Below, in pieces: positions 1-5,733 of a stretch of DNA of 6,807 nucleotides (positions are counted from its first letter, which is position 1; the number at the start of each line of letters is the position of its first letter). The notes beneath the pieces are model-generated. The model was not told where the DNA came from. It made no database searches and worked only from the letters and a program-made list of their open reading frames with translations. A program made the translations under genes and the position numbers. Source of the stretch: Nitrospirota bacterium (GTDB lineage: Bacteria; Nitrospirota; Nitrospiria; Nitrospirales; UBA8639); contig QJYE01000460.1 of the NCBI GenBank assembly GCA_003235785.1, forward strand, positions 1 through 6,807, read 5' to 3'.

Positions 1-2
1 AA

Positions 3-98
3 TTTCACAAACACGATCTGCAGAAAGCCAAGCACCACTACCAAAATTACTTGAACTTAGGCGGCACCGATCAACGAATTCAGGAATTGATGAAGTAG
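3..98 (+). CDS. C-terminal end of a TPR-repeat protein (partial, 5' end outside window)
   Basis: The window opens inside a + strand frame that reads 31 codons from position 3 and ends with TAG at 96-98. The residues include a Tyr/Leu-spaced helix pair with the core AKHHYQNYLNLGG, which is the look of a last tetratricopeptide repeat: an A-K-x-x-Y-x-x-Y-L pattern at the B helix followed by a Gly-rich turn. It then closes with a short charged helix (TDQRIQELMK). TPR proteins are protein-protein interaction scaffolds, and nothing here says what the rest of this one does. It converges with the minus-strand kinase/ATPase gene. The family call rests only on the repeat pattern, since no more than one repeat is visible. 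The competing frame starting at position 2 is also open to about 256 but has no family-like pattern. Confidence 0.55.
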   Translation, partial: FHKHDLQKAKHHYQNYLNLGGTDQRIQELMK

Positions 99-288
99 AA
101 GGAGAAAGTCGCAACTCCGAATGGAGTTGTCAGGATGCCATAAAGATTTTCCCGTTATTCGGCCCCTCTTCCTCCGTTCCAGAAGACAGTCCCCGGAACA
201 TCTCTACAAGAAAAATTCAGGAATATTGCCAAATGGCGCATAGGGCAAAATCCTGAGAAGTTGACGTCTATGAAAGACTCCTCTCTCT
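99..288. other. Convergent intergenic spacer
   Basis: This 190-base spacer lies between the TPR gene end (+) and the frame-restored end of the kinase/ATPase gene (minus, 289). It contains one short perfect hairpin (112-129) and a CT-dinucleotide run at 281-290 that reaches into the stop codon of the restored minus gene. A + strand frame stays open through most of it but shows no start, ribosome site or family pattern. I see no gene here. Confidence 0.5.
112..129. terminator. Small hairpin after the TPR gene, weak terminator candidate
   Basis: CAACTCC (112-118) and GGAGTTG (123-129) pair perfectly around a GAAT tetraloop, with a possible extra G-U pair at 111/130. It sits 13 bases after the TPR stop, where an end-of-transcript structure is expected. 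No U-tract follows on either strand, so it is not a canonical intrinsic terminator. It may simply stabilise the 3' end of the message. Confidence 0.3.
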
Positions 289-1855
289 CTAAAACCCGGT
301 CTTTTTCTTGATATCCTCTAATGCGGAAATGATGGAATGTGGATCCGTTGAATCTACTCTAATCACATTCGGGTTCTCTTCCTGAGTTAAGGATTCGTCC
401 GTTTCTTGTTGCCATTCCATAATATCACGCATCACGACCTTCTCGAGACCGCAGTTCTATCCTCTCCGCCAAGACAGCCTTAGGGGCAAACACATCCACG
501 ATAACCCATTCACATCCCTGCTCTTTGGCTAACCGCCTGAATAATTCTCGTTGAGATTGTCGAAGAAAAGTGGCATCAATAATGACAAGAAACCTTGCCC
601 GGAGAAGCATCCGCGCCAAATCCCGCAATTGTTCATAAGTCCGTGCTGTCATGTCTGGGTGGTAAAGTCCGGCATCTTGAGGAACAGGCGTCTTGGACTT
701 CAAAGTTTTGGCAAAAATTCGCTTTCGTTCAATATCGGATCGTACTCGTATGGCACCCATGGCTTTGACTATTTCTGTGGACACGGTCGTTTTTCCCGTT
801 CCCGAGACTCCATGCATCAGAATAAGATCCGGAGAAACGCACGCAATGTAACGATGAGCGAGCTCAACGTATCCAATCAATTCACATGTAGCCTTATCTT
901 CCTCCACGCCGCGTTCGGCCAACTGTGCCAATCGCAACCCCGCCACTTTCGCTCGAACTAACGCCCGATACACCTTGTAAAATTTGAAGACTCTCAAGCC
1001 TTCATAGTCTCCGGTCAATTCCAAGTATCGATTCAAGAACAGATACGCTAAGTCTTGGCGACCATGTTTCTCCAAATCCATAACCAGAAAGGCCACCTCA
1101 CTCATTACATCAATCCAGCGAAGACGAGGCTCGAACTCCAGCGCATCAAATACGCACACTTTTCTTTCGAACATCGCAATATTGCCTAAATGCAGATCCC
1201 CATGACATTCTCGAACATAGCCGGAATGTTTTCGTTGCAAAAATATTTCAGCCACATGCCCCCATTCCTTCCGTAGCTCTCTTTCGATGAGAACCAACTG
1301 TTTCCGAGCATTCTGCGTGAGCCGATCGAGAGGCATTTCATCAAGACATTCTCCCACCGGACGCCAAACCATATCGGGGCTCCCATAGGGAACTTCTTCT
1401 CCAGCCTGTTCAATCTGACCATGAAACTGCGCAATGTTCTCAGCCAATTCGTGTATAAACGGTTCCGCGATTTCCTTGGACTTCAGAATACTGTGGATCT
1501 CTGACGCTGATGAAAATTGTTTCATTTTGACGGCGAATTCAAAAGGGAGTCCTGAGCCATCAATCTGAGGGGCCGAGGGTGAGCCCGTGAGTGAAACCAC
1601 TCCGAGATAGACTTCAGGCGCTAATCGGCGATTCAGTCGCACTTCCTCATCACAGAACCAACGACGTTTTTCTAACGTAGAAAAATCCACAAAAGAAAAT
1701 TTTACGGGCTTTTTAATCTTGTAGGCGTACCGTCCGGTCAAGAGGATCCAGGAAATATGGGTTTCAACCAGTTGTACCTGGTCAACCGGATGGGGATAAC
1801 ATTCAGGATACTTCAATCTGTCAACCCATGCTGCAGATACCTCACTCATAGCCAC
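289..1855 (-). CDS. Two-domain aminoglycoside-phosphotransferase-like kinase / P-loop ATPase, C-terminus frameshifted
   Basis: The continuous frame runs 1855-425 (476 codons, GTG start; an ATG two codons later at 1849 is equally possible, and both have only a weak GAG upstream). Residues ~30-300 are an APH/choline-kinase-like domain: AYKIKKP near 44-50 could supply the ATP lysine, the catalytic loop is CHGDLHLGN at 217-225, and FDALEF at 236-241 takes the place of the metal-binding DFG. Residues ~343-476 are an AAA/kinase-type P-loop domain with Walker A GVSGTGKTT (349-357), SDIERKR (373-379) and DATF (427-430). This architecture is known as a bifunctional APH/ATP-binding protein of unknown substrate and cytosolic location. 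The frame stops at TGA 425-427, just after REGRDA. A frame shifted by one base continues from about 432 (MRDIMEWQQE) to TAG at 289-291, giving roughly the 520 residues usual for the family. The coordinates include this displaced end. The protein may still fold without it. Confidence 0.82.
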
Positions 1856-2030
1856 TACGTCTCAAAATAATGTTTCCGGCATAGTTGTTTTTCTCAACCG
1901 GTCTTCGCTGTCAGCGCTTTCGGGATTGTCTTCCATATACCTATGGGATCGCAACCAGTCGCTTCTTATTTCTATGTCAGACTTGTGATGAAAATCTCCG
2001 ACCAGGTACACTGATTTAGAGAGGTACTCC
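1856..2030. promoter_or_regulatory. Divergent intergenic region with promoters for both flanking transcripts
   Basis: This 175-base spacer separates the minus-strand kinase/ATPase gene from the + strand cytochrome operon, so it should carry promoters in both directions. On the + strand, TTGTGA (1983-1988) and TACACT (2007-2012), with an 18-base spacer, are a weak sigma70-like match, but the resulting leader would be only about 12 bases and barely hold the ribosome site. AGAGGT at 2020-2025 is the ribosome site of the cytochrome, 5 bases before its ATG. I found no convincing operator palindrome. The assignment as a promoter region rests on gene orientation more than on motif quality. Confidence 0.35.
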
Positions 2031-2639
2031 ATGTTAAAACGAATCAAATTACTCTTTTTTTTGTGTTTACTCCTCCTCGTTGGAGGAATTCTCATTGCCC
2101 TATGGCTGCTTCCCGGCACCTTCACTGCCAAAGCAACCCCACCGGAATGGGAAGTCAAAATCGCCAGATTCATCCGCCACATGGCCACTCCAAGTCATTT
2201 TCTCAAAATGTCCAATCCCATTCGTTTTTCTCCAGAGATTCTGGCTGAAGCCCGGCATCACTTTGCTGACCATTGCGCCACATGCCATGCCAATGACGGA
2301 AGCGGTAAAACAGAAATGGGACCAAATTTTTACCCACCCGTTCCTGACCTCAGGGATCCCGCCATTCAGTCTCTGCAGGATGGTGAACTTTTTTACGTAA
2401 TTCATTCAGGCATTCGCTTCACCGGCATGCCTGCTTGGGGTAAGGGGGCTCCCGAAGAAGACCAGGAAAGCTGGAAACTCGTCTTCTTCATTCGACATCT
2501 CCCTAACATTACCCCAGAGGAAGTCGCGGAGATGAAACGAGACAATCCCAGCACTCGTGCCGAGCAAGCCCAACAAGACATGCTTGATAAATTTTTATCA
2601 GGGGAAGACGTGGAACCTGCCACCCCCCATCATCATTAA
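2031..2639 (+). CDS. Membrane-anchored monoheme cytochrome c
   Basis: A 202-residue protein with a basic start (MLKRIK) and one hydrophobic helix at about 7-29 that likely stays as an N-terminal membrane anchor, because no AxA cleavage site follows. The soluble part is a class I cytochrome c fold: heme-attachment motif CATCH at 82-86 (Cys82, Cys85, proximal His86), MGPNFYPPVPDL after it, and GMPAW at 132-136, where Met133 is the expected sixth heme ligand. It should carry electrons on the periplasmic side of the inner membrane; partners are not visible. About 40 residues of charged C-terminal extension follow the fold and end in three histidines (200-202). It is the first gene of a probable three-gene operon, with ribosome site AGAGGT 5 bases before the ATG. 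Class and heme site are secure; the specific pathway is not. Confidence 0.9.
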   Translation: MLKRIKLLFFLCLLLLVGGILIALWLLPGTFTAKATPPEWEVKIARFIRHMATPSHFLKMSNPIRFSPEILAEARHHFADHCATCHANDGSGKTEMGPNFYPPVPDLRDPAIQSLQDGELFYVIHSGIRFTGMPAWGKGAPEEDQESWKLVFFIRHLPNITPEEVAEMKRDNPSTRAEQAQQDMLDKFLSGEDVEPATPHHH

Positions 2640-2663
2640 TTCAATGGCTAAAGGAGTGCTGTC

Positions 2664-2990
2664 ATGAAATTAATTTTCCCTCTCTTGATTCTCGCCTCTG
2701 CACTCATCGTTCCCGCATTGGCTTTGGGGCATGGAGATGCCGCCCATATCATGGGAACGGTGACTGCCATGCAAATAGATCATGTGGTAGTGAAAACTCC
2801 CAAAGGCCAAACGCTGTCTTTAGCCTTTCAACCCCAGACCATTTGGCAACAAGATGGGATTCATCAAAAAGATGCCCGTCCACAAGTTGGCGATCGCCTG
2901 GTGGCAGAAGTCACAAAAAAAGGACTTCCTGAAAATCGGGATTGGGTCGCCACTGAAATCAACTTTGCCACGCCAAAGAAAAAGCCCTAA
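2664..2990 (+). CDS. Small exported beta-barrel-type protein, DUF5666-like
   Basis: A 108-residue protein with a clear Sec signal peptide: Lys2, a hydrophobic core at 3-17, and an AxA site at 18-20 (ALA). The mature part of about 88 residues has the pattern MGTVTAMQIDHVVVKTPKGQ, then a T-I-W-Q-Q turn and VGDRLVAEV. This is the alternating beta-strand layout of DUF5666-like/OB-type periplasmic domains (GTV-x-ld...ltVkt-G...vGdrV). Such proteins are often found near metal-handling and envelope genes, but no reaction is known. Predicted cleavage after Ala20 leaves Leu-Gly-His at the N-terminus. The tail ends in a lysine cluster (PKKKP). The ribosome site AAGGAG (2651-2656) is strong, 7 bases from the ATG, and the gene begins 24 bases after the cytochrome stop, so co-transcription is very likely. 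Function is not assigned. Confidence 0.8.
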   Translation: MKLIFPLLILASALIVPALALGHGDAAHIMGTVTAMQIDHVVVKTPKGQTLSLAFQPQTIWQQDGIHQKDARPQVGDRLVAEVTKKGLPENRDWVATEINFATPKKKP

Positions 2991-3025
2991 GCTGGCAACA
3001 CTCCGGCCTTCTGAAAGTTGGGCAT

Positions 3026-3646
3026 ATGTCTCCACATTCATCCAAATGTAGACCACCCAATTCCTACCTCTTAAAGCTCGCGGTGGGATTCTCTGCTGTG
3101 GCTTTCTTTGCTGGTTGTTCGAAGCCTTACAAATCCACCCTTCCACCCGATCTGGCCAATCAACTCAATGACACTTTGTCCTTTTCTCAAATTAAGGCGG
3201 CTCCGGATGACCATAAAGGGGAACTGGTTGTCCTAGGGGGACAGATCCTTTCAGCTAAACGCCTAGCGCATGCTACGGAACTCATCATTCTTCAATTGCC
3301 CCTTATCCAAGAACAGGAACCCACAACGGATCTTACCCAGTCACAAGGTCGCTATATTGCCTACCAACAGGCGTTTTTAGATCCAGCCACCGTTCCTGCT
3401 GGAACCCGCATCACACTTGCTGGGGAACTGTCAGGCTCTGTCACACAAAAACTGGATGAGACGGACTATATCTACCCCACCCTCACCATCAAAGCCTTCA
3501 AAATTTGGCCGACTTATCCTTCAGACTACCCACGCTATGCCTACCCTTACCCTTATTATTGGGGGCCATATCCGTACCCCTATGCCTACCCTTATTGGGG
3601 CCCACGAGGTCGGTATTATGGATACAATCCCTATTGGTACTGGTAA
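3026..3646 (+). CDS. slp: Slp family outer-membrane lipoprotein with Tyr/Pro-rich tail
   Basis: A 206-residue lipoprotein. The N-terminal 16 residues contain Lys/Arg, then a hydrophobic stretch (17-29) ends in lipobox FAGC with the lipidated Cys31. Ser32 at the +2 position (not Asp) fits sorting to the outer membrane by the Lol system. Residues ~50-161 match the Slp family layout: a GGQI strand, the FLDP motif at 117-120, TRITLAGELSG, then DYIYP...IKAFKIWP. Slp proteins are stress or starvation-related outer-membrane lipoproteins of unknown mechanism. The usual Slp C-terminus is aromatic; here residues 162-206 are extreme, with 17 tyrosines among Pro, Trp and Gly. The start has only a weak AAAG-type ribosome site, and no better in-frame start exists before the lipobox. 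It begins 35 bases after the previous stop and is probably the last gene of the operon. The family is fairly sure; equivalence to E. coli slp rather than its paralogue yeaY cannot be decided here. Confidence 0.8.
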   Translation: MSPHSSKCRPPNSYLLKLAVGFSAVAFFAGCSKPYKSTLPPDLANQLNDTLSFSQIKAAPDDHKGELVVLGGQILSAKRLAHATELIILQLPLIQEQEPTTDLTQSQGRYIAYQQAFLDPATVPAGTRITLAGELSGSVTQKLDETDYIYPTLTIKAFKIWPTYPSDYPRYAYPYPYYWGPYPYPYAYPYWGPRGRYYGYNPYWYW

Positions 3647-3789
3647 GAAGGCCAGTTGAACATGTTCCCGATTCCATCAATGAACGGCCATATAGATAGT
3701 CCCCTGTCACCCTCCTGGAGAGGTTTACTCAGCCGGAACAGAGGTTTCGCACTCACCGAATTGAGGGATTACCCCTTCGCGCAGATAAA

Positions 3790-3858
3790 CAGTCAGGAAA
3801 TCCGACCTGTCGGAACCAGTGGACATTAGCCAGCTGTCGGATTGAGGGCAACTGACTG
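3790..3858. repeat. Nested inverted repeats, possible structured RNA or end-of-operon element
   Basis: The outer arms CAGTCAG (3790-3796) and CTGACTG (3852-3858) are perfect complements. Inside them AATCCGAC (3799-3806) pairs with GTCGGATT (3836-3843). A tight alternative palindrome TCCGACCTGTCGGA (3801-3814) competes with the inner pair, and CTGTCGGA occurs twice as a direct repeat (3807-3814 and 3834-3841). The lipoprotein operon has no other candidate for a transcript end. No U-tract follows, so a standard intrinsic terminator is not shown. Confidence 0.4.
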
Positions 3859-3865
3859 GTAGGAT

Positions 3866-3904
3866 AAAAAAAAATGCTAGGAGAATGTTTCCACTCTCCT
3901 AGCA
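3866..3904 (-). terminator. Rho-independent terminator of the minus-strand acidic exported protein gene
   Basis: A perfect 10-base-pair stem, TGCTAGGAGA (3875-3884) with TCTCCTAGCA (3895-3904), encloses a 10-base loop. On the minus strand it is followed directly by nine T residues (A run at 3866-3874), the textbook intrinsic terminator. It lies about 60 bases past the minus-strand stop at 3966. In the + direction the following bases are A-rich rather than T-rich, so it should work for the minus strand only. Confidence 0.9.
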
Positions 3905-3965
3905 ATAAGAATAAAATAAACGAAAGAACAATGAGATCTTACATCAACATTCCAGATTCAAAACC

Positions 3966-5450
3966 TTACAAATGTTGCGGCTCTAATTCCGGTTCGGCCT
4001 CCGTGGCAAGGCCATCACCCTGTTCATCCACTTGGTGCTCAGCAGCATAGTCCTGTATAGAATCGGCTTCTGTCCGCCCCTCTTCAATCGCAGACTCTAC
4101 AGGCATCGCTTCTGATAGATCCATTGTCTTTTCTTGCGCTTGCACATCAGCCGATGCCTCAATGGGGGAATCGTTGCTCATACCCTTGTCCATAATGTGT
4201 CGTTCAACCACCGGATTTTCTTCCACGAATTCAGGATAGTATGCTTCGGAATTGACCGACGCGTGTGCGTCGAGATCAGCCTCAATGGCAGTTTTCTCTT
4301 GCACGCTATCATTCATCCTATTGTCCAGTGAATCACCTTCCATAGCCGGCTCGACAGACTCGTTTAACGGAGAGTCCTCGTTGAGCATCTGCTCAATTTC
4401 TTTCAAGTCATCGACTGGTCCTTGAGAAGCCACTTCCGTTTTAGGCATAGGCTCATGCTTGCTATTGTCCATTGCCTCGGCTTCTTTGAAAGGCTCTACT
4501 GATTCGCTAACCGGAAATTCTTCGTTGAGCATCTGCTCAATTTCATTCAAGTCGTCGACTTCGTTGACTGGTCCTTGAGAAGCCACCTCTATTTCAGGAT
4601 GGAATTCCCCACTACTACCCATTTGGGAAGACAGTTCTTGCCCCGACACATCTTCAACCGACGGTTCTATAAACGTTTCAGTCTGAAGCACATCTTGATT
4701 TGTGGTTTCTTCAATGCTGGCTTCGACCTGTTCTCCATGGCTCTGCATAACCAACGACACCGGAACCGCGAAGGTCGTACTCGTAAAATCAGCCACTAAT
4801 CCAACAGTATCATTTCCTCCATCCAACACGAGGACAATGTCCGTCCCTGCTTTCTGCCATTCTGCCACCATGACCAAATGACCGCGCAGGATCGCTTGGC
4901 CCCAAAGAGTTTTATCATATTGGTACAACGTATCCAGCCAAATTTCTTGAACAGACGTGGGGACGCCATAACTTTGGCTAATCCAATTTTTCACATCTTG
5001 AAAATCTTGCACATATTCAACAACATCCTCATGCTGGGGTTCAAACACATATTTCGCTTGACCTAAATGATTGTCATAAAAAGTATAGGTTAACGCTGCT
5101 TCGATCCCTTCAATTTGCGTGTGATAAGCCACACGCTGTTCATGTTCGGTTAATATGGGAGATTGAAGTTCCCACGAAGGCTGGATTGGTTCATGCGCTT
5201 TTACGTCTTGGGCGCTCATGCCCCAGTCTGTGCTTCGTCGCTCAAACGTCTTCGGTTGCGCCGGCATCATGGTCTTTTGCATAACTGACGGCTCAGACTG
5301 ATGTTCGGTTGGCCCCATGAGCAGTTTACCAGTAGAATCCCGATGACGGGTCAAATGCAGATAGTCTGAGGTATTCAAGGCGAAACTTGTCGATACAAAT
5401 GATGTTCCGATCACCGCCATGGTACCAATTACCCAAAAATGTGTTTTCAT
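3966..5450 (-). CDS. Exported cysteine-free protein with acidic repeat-bearing tail, function unknown
   Basis: I do not recognise this family. The frame opens at a TTG (5537), but I choose the ATG at 5450: it puts a clean Sec signal peptide at the very start (MKTHFWVIG..., cleavage after SFA at residue 24) and has GAGA 6 bases upstream. ATGs at 5471 and 5462 are alternatives. This gives 494 residues. Residues ~99-223 look like one compact domain: an alpha/beta pattern with YTFYDNHLGQAKYVF, a KNWISQSYGVP helix and turn, then W-rich strands ending LVLDGGNDTVGLVADF. From ~241 on the chain is low-complexity and strongly acidic (about 68 Asp/Glu against 10 Lys/Arg in 253 residues) and carries two tandem copies of a ~50-residue unit (288-338, 339-387). 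No cysteine occurs. It should be periplasmic or secreted; the tail could bind cations or act as a spacer. It is transcribed alone and ends at a strong terminator. An AT-rich TATATA at 5551-5556 is a weak promoter candidate. Confidence 0.82.
   Translation of the reverse strand: MKTHFWVIGTMAVIGTSFVSTSFALNTSDYLHLTRHRDSTGKLLMGPTEHQSEPSVMQKTMMPAQPKTFERRSTDWGMSAQDVKAHEPIQPSWELQSPILTEHEQRVAYHTQIEGIEAALTYTFYDNHLGQAKYVFEPQHEDVVEYVQDFQDVKNWISQSYGVPTSVQEIWLDTLYQYDKTLWGQAILRGHLVMVAEWQKAGTDIVLVLDGGNDTVGLVADFTSTTFAVPVSLVMQSHGEQVEASIEETTNQDVLQTETFIEPSVEDVSGQELSSQMGSSGEFHPEIEVASQGPVNEVDDLNEIEQMLNEEFPVSESVEPFKEAEAMDNSKHEPMPKTEVASQGPVDDLKEIEQMLNEDSPLNESVEPAMEGDSLDNRMNDSVQEKTAIEADLDAHASVNSEAYYPEFVEENPVVERHIMDKGMSNDSPIEASADVQAQEKTMDLSEAMPVESAIEEGRTEADSIQDYAAEHQVDEQGDGLATEAEPELEPQHL
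4290..4589 (-). repeat. Tandem ~150-bp coding repeat (two copies) in the acidic tail
   Basis: Copy 1 spans 4437-4589 (51 codons) and copy 2 spans 4290-4436 (49 codons). Both begin EVASQGPV, then (NEV)DDL-x-EIEQMLNE, S-V-E-P, and end at a Lys-Thr pair. The first ~57 bases of each copy are almost identical at DNA level (4378-4434 against 4522-4587, apart from one in-frame 9-base difference encoding NEV and a few substitutions), while the second halves have diverged. The sharp conservation of the EIEQMLNE helix-like core suggests either recent duplication or selection on that segment. Confidence 0.85.
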
Positions 5451-5733
5451 AACGATTCTCATTTCCCTCATGGTTCCTAATCGTTCGAAATGACTCATGA
5501 CACTCTCGTGCAAGCCAGCGACGAACCTCAACACCAACCTATCGTCAGTCTATATACAATACTGTCGGTTAGTGGGGAGAGAACTTTAGAGAAGAATGGG
5601 TTTTTTATCGGGGAGGTCAGACCAGGAGCTCTCGGAGGAACCTAGCCGACAGGAAACATTCTTGGACGGACCATACTCAACCGCGACACATCTATCCAAC
5701 AGCTGACAGGTATGGGGACAGCCTTTAGAGCCC
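5451..5733. other. Intergenic spacer between the acidic exported protein and the lipase pseudogene
   Basis: This 283-base stretch should hold the promoter of the minus-strand acidic exported protein. TATATA at 5551-5556 (same on both strands) is about 100 bases before the chosen start, but I see no good -35 box. A 60-codon minus-strand frame starting from TTG at 5768 and rich in cysteine crosses it. That frame overlaps the lipase C-terminus in another frame and has no ribosome site, so I do not call it. Two copies of the heptamer CTGTCGG or its complement lie here (5562-5568, 5646-5652). Confidence 0.5.

Larger units (their letters stand above)
3647..3965. other. Convergent intergenic spacer between the lipoprotein operon and the acidic exported protein
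   Basis: This 319-base stretch holds no gene I can support. It contains a perfect 10-base palindrome GAACATGTTC (3658-3667) just after the lipoprotein stop, nested inverted repeats at 3790-3858 and the intrinsic terminator of the minus-strand gene at 3866-3904. Short open frames crossing it on both strands overlap the Tyr-rich tail region in other frames and have no ribosome sites, so I treat them as noise. Confidence 0.6.

Noticed and set aside
2..256. Long + strand frame from the window edge through the first spacer
   Set aside because: Its composition is Ser/Arg-rich without pattern, while the overlapping frame at 3-98 gives a clean TPR end; it runs on only because stops are lacking by chance.
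425..427. Stop read-through rather than frameshift at the kinase/ATPase end
   Set aside because: Reading through TGA in the same frame gives an unrelated short peptide of 21 codons before a stop; only the shifted frame gives the family-like continuation.
551..961. 136-codon + strand open frame
   Set aside because: It is antisense to the kinase/ATPase domain with P-loop motifs and has no recognisable family pattern.
1862..2188. Minus-strand 108-codon frame upstream of the kinase/ATPase gene
   Set aside because: It overlaps the start of the cytochrome and the divergent spacer and shows no domain or signal.
2100..2405. Minus-strand open frame opposite the cytochrome gene
   Set aside because: It is the antisense shadow of a gene with a secure heme motif and has no ribosome site or family features.
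4378..4587. CRISPR-like direct repeat
   Set aside because: There are only two copies, they are in frame within a coding sequence, and no spacer pattern exists.
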